From Neobacillus rhizosphaerae (lineage in GTDB: Bacteria > Bacillota > Bacilli > Bacillales > Cytobacillaceae), in NCBI RefSeq assembly GCF_937468385.1, contig NZ_CALBWS010000001.1, forward strand, positions 62,001 through 126,000: 64,000 bases of DNA. The letters are read 5' to 3'. The translations under genes were made by a program, and so were the position numbers. A model generated the notes under the pieces. It was not told the DNA's origin, did no database searches, and saw only the letters and a list, made by a program, of their open reading frames with translations. Positions 8,891-17,844 of the stretch are shown here, one piece after another (within the stretch, counting starts at the first letter, position 1; every line of letters starts with the position of its first letter).

Positions 8891-10267
8891 CTATGCCGTG
8901 AAATCGATACTTGAAGCAGTCTTTCGCGCTGCTCCCCCGTATGTGATCGCTAACGTCTCTTTCTCAATTTCCGTTTGATCATCATCCATCAGTATTTTTG
9001 ATTCGTCCTGATTGGAATTAAAGGTTCGTTGTTCTTGGGATGAACTGGATTCACCTTGAGAAAAGGAAAGGTTTGCATGATTCAAGTCATTGGATACTGG
9101 TGTTTGCTGTACGATATCAAGTTTTTGAACTACTATGCCATGTTGCATTAAAGACTGTCTGAGCTGCTGAAGTTGACCTTCTAAAGCTTCTTTCGCCATT
9201 AAAGTGTCCGTCAAAATTTGTGCCGAGACAAGTCCTTGCTGGGAAGAAATTTTTATTTCAATATGGCCTAAATGTTCAGGAAACAATGAAAATTTAACCT
9301 CAGTACTTCCTGGCTGACCGTTAGTAATCCTCATGTTACGACTGATCCATTCACTCACTTCTGGAGCAAATTCTGAAACTTGAAGAAGTGGGGAGGGAGA
9401 TCCAGTCTTTGGCATAATTGAATCCTCAGGTGCTTGCAACTGATGATTCCCCATTATCGTCAGCCCATTAAATCTTGTTAGGTCTTCTACTTGTTTAGAT
9501 AATGGATCTCGGACAAAATTACTGCTCTCTTGTATACTTGTTCCAGGGTTGGGTACGGATGAAAACATCACTTGATTTTTATCCAAGCTCAACCATGGTT
9601 TTACAATACCAGGATCTTGTTTTTTTTCACCTGAAAACAACTCATTTTTTTGTAATTGGACGTTATGTAGTGTTGTTCCATCAATGTTATTCTCAGTTTT
9701 TATTTCATCCAAAATCATTTGGAGTTTATCCTTTATATTAGTAGGGATTTCCAACGATTTCTGCTTTTCTAGAGAACTTAATTCAGACATTAACTGTCCT
9801 AATCCCTGGATCAGTTGACTAGTGTCAATAGTTGTTGTTTGATTGAATCCCTCCTCCACTTGGAACCACTGGGCAAATGAACTCCTAACGTCGGTAGTGA
9901 TCAATTGCTGAGGACTTAACATAGTGGATTCACCCGATGGAAGTGACTCGTTTGCTTGTACATTTGGTACTTGTGCTTGCTGGATTACTGCAAGCAACGA
10001 TGTCAAAATGGCGTCTAATTGCAGCCAATCTTCTTTATTGATATTTGTCGAATCAAGCTGATCGCCTTTCTCCTTAACTGAACCGTTTTGCACAGAAGAT
10101 AGTCCTGTAAGCGAGTCTGATTTTGGTGAATTACCCCCAAAATTAAACATAGCTAATATCTGATCGAAAGAGTTCACTGAATCTTCAGCTTGTGAAGTTG
10201 ACTTTGGTTTTCCTTCATCTAATCGATTTGTTTGAGTTATTTTGATTTGAATTTGGGCAACATCCAA
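8891..10267 (-). CDS. fliK: Flagellar hook-length control protein FliK
   Basis: 458 residues. Long Gln/Ser-rich N-terminal region, then the conserved Flg_hook domain near residues 325-395 (STEVKFSLFPEHLGHIEIKI, then LRQSLMQHGIVVQKLDI). FliK measures hook length and switches export substrate. TTG start at 10267 with GGAGG 8 bases ahead. It is the first gene of the fliK-flgD-flgE-fliM-fliY-cheY-yvyF unit and has a good promoter at 10314-10342. Confidence 0.92.
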   Translation of the reverse strand: MDVAQIQIKITQTNRLDEGKPKSTSQAEDSVNSFDQILAMFNFGGNSPKSDSLTGLSSVQNGSVKEKGDQLDSTNINKEDWLQLDAILTSLLAVIQQAQVPNVQANESLPSGESTMLSPQQLITTDVRSSFAQWFQVEEGFNQTTTIDTSQLIQGLGQLMSELSSLEKQKSLEIPTNIKDKLQMILDEIKTENNIDGTTLHNVQLQKNELFSGEKKQDPGIVKPWLSLDKNQVMFSSVPNPGTSIQESSNFVRDPLSKQVEDLTRFNGLTIMGNHQLQAPEDSIMPKTGSPSPLLQVSEFAPEVSEWISRNMRITNGQPGSTEVKFSLFPEHLGHIEIKISSQQGLVSAQILTDTLMAKEALEGQLQQLRQSLMQHGIVVQKLDIVQQTPVSNDLNHANLSFSQGESSSSQEQRTFNSNQDESKILMDDDQTEIEKETLAITYGGAARKTASSIDFTA

Positions 10268-10615
10268 ACAGCTTGCCTCCTTTCATTTAGATAAATAATC
10301 ACGATTACCTTACATTATAACCCATAGAACCGGTTCCGTCATGAGATTTTTTAAAGGCTATCAAATTTTTATTCACTTTTCTTACAAATAATTTTTGATT
10401 ATTTTACTGTCAAAAGAAGTTATTATTTATTATGTTTATGGTGTTGGTAATTTTAATACTTATAGTATCATTTTAACACAATAGTAATTATCTAGTAAAT
10501 TTTTGTTTGATAGTTTTTGATATTTTTTTATCACTGCAAATATATTTATCAAATAGTGTTTGTGAAAGAAATTGATTATTGAAGCTTTATCCTTATAAAC
10601 TCACTCCCCTAATGA
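10268..10615. other. Gene-free stretch between cheB and fliK
   Basis: 348 bp, strongly AT-rich. The right part below cheB has no strong terminator hairpin. The left part carries the fliK promoter and the palindrome GAACCGGTTC at 10327-10336. No open frame with a ribosome binding site was found. Confidence 0.5.
10314..10342 (-). promoter_or_regulatory. Promoter of the fliK operon with a palindrome in the spacer
   Basis: Read leftward: minus-35 ATGACG (10337-10342), a 17-bp spacer, minus-10 TATAAT (10314-10319), which is a sigma-A type. The spacer contains the perfect palindrome GAACCGGTTC (10327-10336), a possible operator. It is about 50 bp ahead of the fliK start. Confidence 0.55.
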
Positions 10616-11656
10616 CTAAATAAAGGACATAATTTCTTGATACATTTGTGAAAGCACATATTGTCCATCTGCATATCCTGCTTCTAAAACCGCTTTGGGC
10701 ATTCCATACACAATACAGGAATCCTCTGCCTCCACAAACACATTTCCATGATATTTTTTCACTAATCCACATCCTTGCATCCCGTCAACACCCATACCGG
10801 TTAAGATCACAGATAATAGTCGATCAGTGAAAATAGGCGCTGCTGATTTAAGCGTTATGTCAATGGAAGGCTTGTATAAAGCTTCCACACCTACATCGTT
10901 ATCCACTTTGAAAATCACAGTGCCATCGTTTTTTTTATCAAACCTGGTTTGATAACCAGAGGGTGCTATATAAATTGTCCCCTCTTGGACTACTTGTCCA
11001 TTTTCTGCTTCTTTAACATTCAGTTTACACAAGGTATTAAACCGCTCAGCCAAAGGTTTAGTAAAACCCGGTGGCATATGTTGGGCAACGACAATGGGAA
11101 TCGGTAAATCCGCTGGAAAACAAGGGAGAATTGTTTGTAAGGCAGAAGGCCCTCCAGTAGAACAACCGATGAAAATGAGATCGGTATTCTGGCGATTCAT
11201 TTTTCTTACTTGTTTTCGTTGCGGGTGAACCGATGAAACGGCAACACGCGGAAGTTTGGCTTCTACAATACCCTTTAATCGCTGTAAAAATTCATTCGTA
11301 TGATCTACGCCACTCTGATCCCGAATAAGATTTTCTTTTAAAAAGAAATCAACTGCTCCAAGTTCAAGAGCATGTAGAGTTTCCTTCGCTCCTTCTCCGG
11401 TTCGAGAGCTTAACATAACCACTGAAACTGGGGAAGTTTGCATAATTTGCTCCAATGCTTTCAAGCCATTCATTTTCGGCATCTCTACATCCATAGTGAC
11501 AAGATCTGGCTTTAATCGTTGTACCTTTTCTACAGCTTCGACCCCGTTCCTTGCAATGCCAATTACATAAAATTGCGGGTCCTCTTCCAGCATATGGCTA
11601 ATGGCCCTTCTCATAAAGGCAGAGTCATCAACCACTAATACACTGTACTGTCTCAT
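10616..11656 (-). CDS. cheB: Chemotaxis protein-glutamate methylesterase CheB
   Basis: 346 residues. An N-terminal receiver (D10/D11, phosphoacceptor D56 in LVTMDVEMP, K107) is joined by a linker to the methylesterase domain with catalytic Ser166 (GCSTGGP), His194 (AQHMPPGFT) and Asp292 (GMGVDG). It removes methyl groups from receptors and may deamidate them. It overlaps the cheR end by 29 bp, so the two are translationally coupled. Confidence 0.97.
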   Translation of the reverse strand: MRQYSVLVVDDSAFMRRAISHMLEEDPQFYVIGIARNGVEAVEKVQRLKPDLVTMDVEMPKMNGLKALEQIMQTSPVSVVMLSSRTGEGAKETLHALELGAVDFFLKENLIRDQSGVDHTNEFLQRLKGIVEAKLPRVAVSSVHPQRKQVRKMNRQNTDLIFIGCSTGGPSALQTILPCFPADLPIPIVVAQHMPPGFTKPLAERFNTLCKLNVKEAENGQVVQEGTIYIAPSGYQTRFDKKNDGTVIFKVDNDVGVEALYKPSIDITLKSAAPIFTDRLLSVILTGMGVDGMQGCGLVKKYHGNVFVEAEDSCIVYGMPKAVLEAGYADGQYVLSQMYQEIMSFI

Positions 11657-12467
11657 TTTGATCAGATTCCTTTCGATAATAAAAAGTCTTATCGGAGTCC
11701 ACTTTTTTAAACCCCAAGGTCATATCCGTAATGGATTCAGCGTGACCAAGAAACAAGTACCCTCCATCTGCTAAATTTTGATGTAAACTTCGGATAACCC
11801 GTTTGGTTGTATCGTGATCAAAATAGATCAAAACATTTCTACAAAAAATAATATCAACCTCACCAAGTTGAAATATTTTATCTTGTTCAAGGAGATTTAA
11901 ATACTGAAATTGTACCATTTTTTGAATGGATGGTTTGATTTGGTGTCCCCCGTCTTCATCTGTGAAATATTTCTTCAATAGATTTTCAGGAGTCCTACGA
12001 AATGCAAACGACCCATGATGGTACCATCCCATTTCAGCTTTTTGAAGAACCTTTTTGTTAATATCTGTTGCAATAATTTCTATCGATCCAGGCAGAAATT
12101 GCCCCGTTTCCTGAATCAACATGGCCAAGGAATAGGGTTCCTCTCCACTAGAACAGGCTGCACTCCATATTCGTATAGGGCGATTTTTATTTTTTCTTTT
12201 AATAAGTGACAATACATAAGAACAACACTCGGTTAATTGGTTCTCTTCCCGATAGAAATATGTTTCATTAATTGTTAATAACTCGACAATTACATCCCAT
12301 TCTCCAGGTGACATTTTCAAGTATTGACAATATTCCCAGTGCGAGAGGCCGAGTTCCAACACCCGTTTTGAAACTTTTTCTTTTAGAGTGGGAAGCCGAT
12401 CGGCGTACCGTAGTCCACAATAGTCATAAATGATTTGGCTTAATTTTACCAGTCCGTTATCTTGCAT
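11628..12467 (-). CDS. cheR: Chemotaxis protein methyltransferase CheR
   Basis: About 279 residues. N-terminal all-helical CheR domain, then a SAM-binding domain with RIWSAACSSGEEPYSLAM and later DIIFCRNVLIYFD. It methylates receptor glutamates with S-adenosylmethionine. I choose the ATG at 12467, 6 bases after AAAGGTG; a GTG and an ATG just upstream overlap that site. It is the first gene of a cheR-cheB pair, divergent from motA. Confidence 0.95.
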   Translation of the reverse strand: MQDNGLVKLSQIIYDYCGLRYADRLPTLKEKVSKRVLELGLSHWEYCQYLKMSPGEWDVIVELLTINETYFYREENQLTECCSYVLSLIKRKNKNRPIRIWSAACSSGEEPYSLAMLIQETGQFLPGSIEIIATDINKKVLQKAEMGWYHHGSFAFRRTPENLLKKYFTDEDGGHQIKPSIQKMVQFQYLNLLEQDKIFQLGEVDIIFCRNVLIYFDHDTTKRVIRSLHQNLADGGYLFLGHAESITDMTLGFKKVDSDKTFYYRKESDQNETVQCISG

Positions 12468-12855
12468 GTTCATCACCTTTTACTTCCTCAGTCAACCAAT
12501 ATATAGAAAGGTCTTATTTTTATGCTTAAAGTTCTCCTTTGTTAGTATAAAATTACTGGATAAATAGATTCGCGTCAAATGAAAATTATACGTCTAAATT
12601 ATCCATATGTAGTTTTTTGGTTAAATTTGATACGGAACCGTCTTTTATCAGCAAACACCTTTTCTACTTTAATAATCGGACATTTATTTTATGTATTGCC
12701 CGATTTGCGAAAAGTTGACACAATTGATTTTAGTCAATGGAATAAGTTCCTTCCGTAAATATGGAATCAAACAAAATAAAAACATTATTGTCGAATTTTG
12801 CCTTGTGACGTACAATAAGATTATTAAATTATATAAAATACACTAAAAGGAGAAA
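12468..12855. other. Divergent cheR/motA intergenic region
   Basis: 388 bp. A possible rightward sigma-A promoter for motA is TTGACA (12715-12720), 17 bp, TGGAAT (12738-12743). The sequence ACGGAACCGT at about 12632-12641 shares the 9-mer ACGGAACCG with the fliK promoter region. No additional gene seen. Confidence 0.4.
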
Positions 12856-13656
12856 ATGATGTCTAGTATTTTTGGAATTTTGTTAGCACTACTAGCAGTC
12901 GGATTCGGAATGGTTTTGAAAGGAGCTTCACTATCAGCATTAAATAATCCAGCGGCATACTTAGTTATTTTCGGAGGAACAGCGGCTTCAATCATGGTTG
13001 CTTTCCCATTTAGTGAAATCAAACATTTTCCTAAATTGATAAAAATCGCCCTGTTTGAACCAAAAATTCCTTCTAAGGCAGAGCAAATTTCAAATTTAGT
13101 ATCATGTGCGGAAATTGCCAAAAAAGAAGGAATTCTTGCGCTCGAGGAAATTTCCACAAATACAAATGACCCATTCTTTAAAAAAGGACTCGAACTAATT
13201 ATTGACGGTTATGATGTTGGGTTCATTGAAGAGGTCTTATTAGATGAGGTCGCAGCCATTGACATGCGCCACAAAACAGGTGCACTAATTTTTACCCAAG
13301 CTGGAACTTATGCCCCAACACTTGGCGTACTCGGAGCGGTAATTGGACTAATCGCTTCACTTGGAAATATTACTGATGTGGATAAAATAGGACATTCGAT
13401 TTCAGCTGCCTTTATTGCAACCTTGTTAGGTATTTTTTCAGGCTATGTCCTGTGGCACCCATTAGCTAATAAGCTAAAACGTCTTTCTAAAAAAGAACAA
13501 GAATTAAAGCTTTTGACGATAGACGGCTTGTTAGCCATCTATCAAGGGATTTCACCAAGTTCTTTAGAGAAAAAATTAACGGTTTATATTTCTCCAAACG
13601 AACGCAAGAAGTATGAGAATAAAATAGAGGAAGACCTACATGAAAAAACGGCGTGA
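12856..13656 (+). CDS. motA: Flagellar motor stator protein MotA
   Basis: 266 residues, four membrane helices. It reads very close to B. subtilis MotA: FGMVLKGAS, NNPAAYLVIFGG, then the TM3-TM4 motif IFTQAGTYAPTLGVLGAVIG and GIFSGYVLWHPLANKLK. Proton-type rather than sodium-type (MotP) by resemblance. The ATG at 12856 is preceded by AAAAGGAG. It overlaps motB by 17 bp. Confidence 0.96.
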   Translation: MMSSIFGILLALLAVGFGMVLKGASLSALNNPAAYLVIFGGTAASIMVAFPFSEIKHFPKLIKIALFEPKIPSKAEQISNLVSCAEIAKKEGILALEEISTNTNDPFFKKGLELIIDGYDVGFIEEVLLDEVAAIDMRHKTGALIFTQAGTYAPTLGVLGAVIGLIASLGNITDVDKIGHSISAAFIATLLGIFSGYVLWHPLANKLKRLSKKEQELKLLTIDGLLAIYQGISPSSLEKKLTVYISPNERKKYENKIEEDLHEKTA

Positions 13657-14383
13657 TAGATTTGAAGAAGATCATGAAGAGCATATTAGTGAATCTTGGT
13701 TGATTCCATATGCTGACATTTTAACACTTTTATTAGCCTTGTTTATTGTTTTATTTGCTTCTAGTAATCTCGATAAAGAGAAGTACCACTCTATTATGGA
13801 AGCCTTCAAATCGGAACTGACTGGTACAAACATTGATAGTAAAGAAGCTGGGCTCACTATTACACCTCCAGCGAAGGAGCCAGCAAAGCAAACCCAAGTT
13901 CAAGAACCTGATCCTGGACTAAGTAAGGAAGAAATAGAACTCAACAATTTAATGGAACAATTAAATAAGTACATTGTTGACAATCATTTAGAAACGGTAA
14001 TTTCACTTCAGGATACGAAACGCGGTGTCGAGATTTCGTTAAAGGATGTTATACTTTTTGATACTGGAAAAGCAAGTTTGAAGGAAAATTCCTTAAAAAT
14101 GTTGGATGCTTTTGTGGGGCTAATTAATACTGTGTCAAATCCAGTAAGTATTGAGGGTCATACAGATAGTGTTCCGATCAAAACTGCCGAATTCGCATCA
14201 AATTGGGAACTTTCTTCCGCAAGAGCAGTTAGTGTTCTTCATTATTTTGAATCAAAAAATATTGCCAAAAATCGGCTGCAATTTGTTGGATATGGAGAAT
14301 ACCAACCTCTCTTTCCAAATGATACTGTGGAACATAAACAGGAAAATCGGCGCGTTAATATTATTATATTACGAAAAAACTAA
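13640..14383 (+). CDS. motB: Flagellar motor stator protein MotB
   Basis: 247 residues. Single N-terminal membrane helix with the proton-binding aspartate D26 in PYADILTLLLALFIVL, a plug/linker region, and a C-terminal OmpA-like peptidoglycan-binding domain (IEGHTDSVPIK, then NRRVNIII). It anchors the MotA stator to the cell wall. Coupled to motA by overlap and followed by a strong terminator. Confidence 0.96.
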   Translation: MKKRRDRFEEDHEEHISESWLIPYADILTLLLALFIVLFASSNLDKEKYHSIMEAFKSELTGTNIDSKEAGLTITPPAKEPAKQTQVQEPDPGLSKEEIELNNLMEQLNKYIVDNHLETVISLQDTKRGVEISLKDVILFDTGKASLKENSLKMLDAFVGLINTVSNPVSIEGHTDSVPIKTAEFASNWELSSARAVSVLHYFESKNIAKNRLQFVGYGEYQPLFPNDTVEHKQENRRVNIIILRKN

Positions 14384-14422
14384 ATGATTCTTTTTGAACT
14401 TTTTTGATAGTTTTTGATTCAG

Positions 14423-14460
14423 AAAAAGCCAGCTTCCATTTTCGGAGCTGGCTTTTCTTT
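14423..14460. terminator. Bidirectional terminator between motB and a GNAT gene
   Basis: AAAAGCCAGCT (14424-14434) pairs with AGCTGGCTTTT (14446-14456), 11 bp, flanked by A and T runs on both sides. It serves the convergent motB and acetyltransferase genes. Confidence 0.9.
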
Positions 14461-15310
14461 AAAGTTTTTTCACCATTTGAACTTGTTCAGTTGTTTTCTT
14501 AAACCCATGATCCATTAAGTATTGAATAACTGGATTTGAAAGTGATGCGTTTATCGTGATAAAACAAACAGGATTCCTTTCACCCTCAGATATTGAAGCG
14601 AAAACAGCCTGAATGCTTTCTTCAGTTACTTCACAGAAAAGTTCGAATTGAAATAAGAATACCTTCTCCAATTGCCCTTCCTGATTCCAAACTCGTTTAA
14701 ACAAAGAGTAGCCAAGGGGATTCCGATCTTTGTCAAAATAGATCTGCGCTTCACCGGACTTGACACTCTGCCACTGACATTGCCATGCTACATTTTCGTT
14801 ATAAAAAGGGAAAGCTGAGAGCTGTTCTGGGCGAATAGACTTGGCTAGTATAGATATTTCTTTCACTTCCGGGAACCCACTTAAATAAACAAGAGAATCA
14901 GTTATCTGATAACCGAACCTCTCGTACAAACGGATGGCTCGCTCATTTTCCTTTATTGCTTCAAGGGTTGCCACTTCACTGCCCTCTTCTGAATAAATCT
15001 TAAGGGCCTCCTCCATGATCAATCTAGAAACCCCTTTTCCACGATAATTGACTGCAATCCCTGTCCCGCCATTCCAAGCGGTTTTTTTTCCTTTAATTAC
15101 TCGAAATCCATTTAGAACTATGGCCACGGGCTCCTCCTGGTCAAAAGCAACAAAGGAATGAGTCAAGGATAAACCTTCATTTTCCAAACGATTGAAAAAG
15201 AGTTCGGGCGTCATTTCCATTTTTACAAAATAGTCTTCAAATCCTTTATTCCAGGCCATTATTGCATCCTGAATAGTACATTCGGTTAATTTTTTAAATG
15301 TAATTCTCAT
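14459..15310 (-). CDS. GNAT-family N-acetyltransferase
   Basis: 283 residues. The N-terminal half is a classical GNAT fold with the acetyl-CoA loop GIAVNYRGKGVSRLIMEEAL and ENERAIRLYERFGY. The C-terminal half (from about residue 160) looks like a second, degenerate GNAT lobe ending ITINASLSNPVIQYLMDHGF. Substrate unknown. The start ATG at 15310 has GGAGACG upstream. Confidence 0.85.
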   Translation of the reverse strand: MRITFKKLTECTIQDAIMAWNKGFEDYFVKMEMTPELFFNRLENEGLSLTHSFVAFDQEEPVAIVLNGFRVIKGKKTAWNGGTGIAVNYRGKGVSRLIMEEALKIYSEEGSEVATLEAIKENERAIRLYERFGYQITDSLVYLSGFPEVKEISILAKSIRPEQLSAFPFYNENVAWQCQWQSVKSGEAQIYFDKDRNPLGYSLFKRVWNQEGQLEKVFLFQFELFCEVTEESIQAVFASISEGERNPVCFITINASLSNPVIQYLMDHGFKKTTEQVQMVKKL

Positions 15311-15380
15311 AAATCGTCTCCTTTTATTAGTTATCGTTATTATTTTTGATTACAACCACAAAATCGACCGTGCAGTCTAG

Positions 15381-15560
15381 TTAATTAAAACAAAAAACAC
15401 TCTCTTTTTCTTTTTCACAGGCATCTAGGTTTCTTGAACAGACCACCTCATTCGCCCCTGCTTCAGCTAAACCTTCGGCAATTTCCCGCCAAAGCCCTCT
15501 GCCTCCGCCTGTTACAATTGCCACTCTCCCTGATAAATCAAGCAGCTTCTTGACACGTAT
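15381..15560 (-). pseudogene. Truncated short-chain dehydrogenase remnant
   Basis: About 60 codons encode LLDLSGRVAIVTGGGRGLW then IAEGLAEAGA and VCSRNLDACEKEKE before a stop at 15381. This is the N-terminal Rossmann segment of an SDR. The position of the initiator is ATA (15558-15560), 8 bases after GGGGGGAG, so the start codon appears mutated. The last glycine of TGxxxGxG is tryptophan. The other 200 or so residues of the family are missing. It lies 25 bp below the acyl-CoA dehydrogenase, so it was probably once a cistron of that operon. Confidence 0.8.
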
Positions 15561-15584
15561 CGTAAATCTCCCCCCAAACTAGCA

Positions 15585-16790
15585 TCAGCGGTATTTTTTC
15601 AATTCGTATCTCGCAACCGCTCTCCGGTGTACCTCGTCTGGACCGTCCGCAAACCTTAGTGTTCGGATATTCGCCCAGCTGGCGGCTAATGGGAAATCAT
15701 CGCTTACCCCAGCCGCACCAAAGGCTTGGATAGCCCGGTCAAGCACCTTTAATGCCATATTAGGAGCAACGACTTTAATCATCGCAATTTCCGCTTTCGC
15801 CTCTTTGTTGCCAACAGTATCCATCATGTATGCTGCTTTTAGCGTGAGCAATCTAGCCTGTTCGATTTCAATTCTCGAATCGGCAATCCATTCCTGTATC
15901 ACACCCTGCTCGGCGAGTTTTTTTCTAAAAGCTGTCCGACTCTGAACACGTTTACATAAGTCCTCTAGTGCTCGTTCCGCTGCACCAATTGATCTCATAC
16001 AATGATGAATTCTTCCCGGTCCAAGCCGCCCTTGAGCAATTGCAAAGCCTTTACCTTCGCCCCATAACATATTGGACGCTGGTACCCGAACATTGTTATA
16101 CTCAATCTCTGCATGGCCATGTGGCGCATGATCATAGCCAAAAACAGGCAGTATCCTCTTAATTGTTACCCCTGGTGCATCTAGGGGAACAAGAATCATT
16201 GACTGCTGTTCATACGTAGGGGCATCGGGATCATTTTTGCCCATCATAATTGCGATTTTACAACGAGGATCTCCTGCACCTGATGACCACCACTTCGTTC
16301 CGTTGATGATGTATTCGTCGCCATCGCGGACAATACTAGCTTGTATATTAGTTGCATCAGATGAGGCTACATCGGGTTCAGTCATCGAAAAACAAGAACG
16401 GATCTCACCATCTAATAAAGGCTTAAGCCATTTTTCCTTTTGCTCTTCAGTTCCATAACGGACAAGAACTTCCATATTTCCTGTGTCAGGGGCTGCACAA
16501 TTGAATACTTCTGGTGCAATAGCTGACCTTCCCATAATTTCACAAAGCGGTGCATATTCGCTATTGGTTAAACCAGCGCCATATTCGCTTTCAGGTAAAA
16601 ATAAATTCCATAATCCTGCCTGCTTTGCTTTATCTTTTAGTCCTTCCATAATCGGGGGAATCTTTGAAAATGGTTCTTTTTTATCAATTTGCTCTAGATA
16701 AACCTTTTCATTTGGATAAATGGATTCTTCCATAAATTCTGTCAGTTTTTTCTGTAACTCTTTTACCTTTTCGGAATAACTAAAATTCAT
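15585..16790 (-). CDS. Acyl-CoA dehydrogenase (ACAD10/11-like)
   Basis: 401-residue flavoprotein that would oxidise an acyl-CoA to the 2-enoyl-CoA. The dehydrogenase signatures are present: [16 protein letters not shown] (flavin/substrate loop), [14 protein letters not shown], the C-terminal helix domain with [17 protein letters not shown], and [12 protein letters not shown]. The last of these is typical of the ACAD10/11 branch. It is expressed behind an operator-bearing 180-bp gap (16808-16829) and follows the MaoC genes. Chain-length preference unknown. Confidence 0.92.
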   Translation of the reverse strand: MNFSYSEKVKELQKKLTEFMEESIYPNEKVYLEQIDKKEPFSKIPPIMEGLKDKAKQAGLWNLFLPESEYGAGLTNSEYAPLCEIMGRSAIAPEVFNCAAPDTGNMEVLVRYGTEEQKEKWLKPLLDGEIRSCFSMTEPDVASSDATNIQASIVRDGDEYIINGTKWWSSGAGDPRCKIAIMMGKNDPDAPTYEQQSMILVPLDAPGVTIKRILPVFGYDHAPHGHAEIEYNNVRVPASNMLWGEGKGFAIAQGRLGPGRIHHCMRSIGAAERALEDLCKRVQSRTAFRKKLAEQGVIQEWIADSRIEIEQARLLTLKAAYMMDTVGNKEAKAEIAMIKVVAPNMALKVLDRAIQAFGAAGVSDDFPLAASWANIRTLRFADGPDEVHRRAVARYELKKYR

Positions 16791-16807
16791 CTTTTACCAC
16801 CCTTTCA

Positions 16808-16829
16808 ACATACTAACTAGTTGGTATGT
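16808..16829. promoter_or_regulatory. 22-bp palindromic operator upstream of the acyl-CoA dehydrogenase
   Basis: Near-perfect palindrome with outer arms ACATAC/GTATGT and core AACTAGTT, only one mismatched pair. It lies 18 bp ahead of the start codon. The same sequence (18 of 22 positions) recurs at 18679-18700 ahead of the first gene of the cluster. Its form fits a TetR-family repressor; no regulator gene is in the window. Confidence 0.7.
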
Positions 16830-16973
16830 AAATCATCTTAATATGACAATTTCCTTCACTATCAATCCCCCTCGGTTACTAGCTACCTCCCAGATAGAAA
16901 TAAACCCAGCCTCAAAAAGGGATTCCTAATTGGTGCCGGGTCAACAATAATTATAAAAGTTAATACGAATTTT

Positions 16974-17375
16974 CTAATATTGGTGATACAAAACCTCACC
17001 CTTTAACACTTCGTTTCCTTCCTGGTTAATTGCCTGGACGTTAAAGCGAAGCTTATTTTCCTGTTTTTCTTTTAAGATTGCTTTAAGAGTAATCACATCA
17101 TGTAAAAATACCATCCCTTTAAAGCGGATTGAATAATCCTGAATGAAACCCTCTTCATAGTATTCGGTAAAAAGCTGGGCTAGATTTCCCATTGTCCACA
17201 TCCCGTGGGCAATGATTCCTGGTAAGCCCGCTTTTTTTGCCTCTTCATCAATGGTATGAATCGGATTAAAGTCCCCAGAAGCACCGGCATACTTAATCAA
17301 GTCCAGCCTTGAGACAGGCTCAAGATGAATTTCCTTTAGCACATTGCCTACCTGTAATTCCGCAACCGTACTCAC
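16974..17375 (-). CDS. MaoC-like hot-dog dehydratase
   Basis: 133 residues. Single hot-dog fold with the hydratase-2 motif GDFNPIH near residue 35 and GIIAHGMWTMGNLAQL. It would hydrate 2-enoyl-CoA (or dehydrate a 3-hydroxyacyl thioester). Its start overlaps the end of the neighbouring hot-dog gene by 4 bp (17372-17375), and such pairs generally form heterodimers (compare mycobacterial HadA/HadB). Confidence 0.9.
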   Translation of the reverse strand: MSTVAELQVGNVLKEIHLEPVSRLDLIKYAGASGDFNPIHTIDEEAKKAGLPGIIAHGMWTMGNLAQLFTEYYEEGFIQDYSIRFKGMVFLHDVITLKAILKEKQENKLRFNVQAINQEGNEVLKGEVLYHQY

Positions 17376-17821
17376 CTAGTGATCACCTTCCTCACCGCTT
17401 CAGATATGACGATAGTCGAGGTTGAGCTAAAAATTGTTTTTCCTCCCAAGTCCTCCCCGTAATTTTCAAGTATCATGAACCCCATTTCACCAAAGTTCCC
17501 TTTTTTCTCAAAATATTTTTTCACCTTGAAATAACAGTAAATTTCTTCTTCAACCACTAGTGGCCTAACGTAGTGAAACGTTTGTTCGCCGTGGATCAAT
17601 CCTTTACTTGGGAGGTTGAGGTCTGAAATCACACCATAATCAAATATCCTTGGGAAGGTGGGCGGGGCAATATTGTTTTTATACCTTGATAGTCTGCCTG
17701 TATCCTCATCAAAATAAATTGGATGGAGGTCACCAATGGCCTCTGCAAATTTCTTTACCGCACCTCTCTCGACAACATTTTTCACCTTGTTTGACAGCTT
17801 GCCAATTTGATCTTTAAACAA
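17372..17821 (-). CDS. MaoC N-terminal/FAS1-like dehydratase domain protein
   Basis: 149 residues of the hot-dog family that lacks the catalytic Asp/His pair of its partner; FAEAIGDLHPIYFDEDTGR and APPTFPRIF are typical. Likely the non-catalytic, substrate-binding subunit of a two-subunit dehydratase with the next gene. Translation starts at TTG 17821, 8 bases after GAGGTG. Second gene of the operon. Confidence 0.88.
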   Translation of the reverse strand: MFKDQIGKLSNKVKNVVERGAVKKFAEAIGDLHPIYFDEDTGRLSRYKNNIAPPTFPRIFDYGVISDLNLPSKGLIHGEQTFHYVRPLVVEEEIYCYFKVKKYFEKKGNFGEMGFMILENYGEDLGGKTIFSSTSTIVISEAVRKVITR

Positions 17822-17844
17822 TTCAACTTCACCTCACCACTAAA

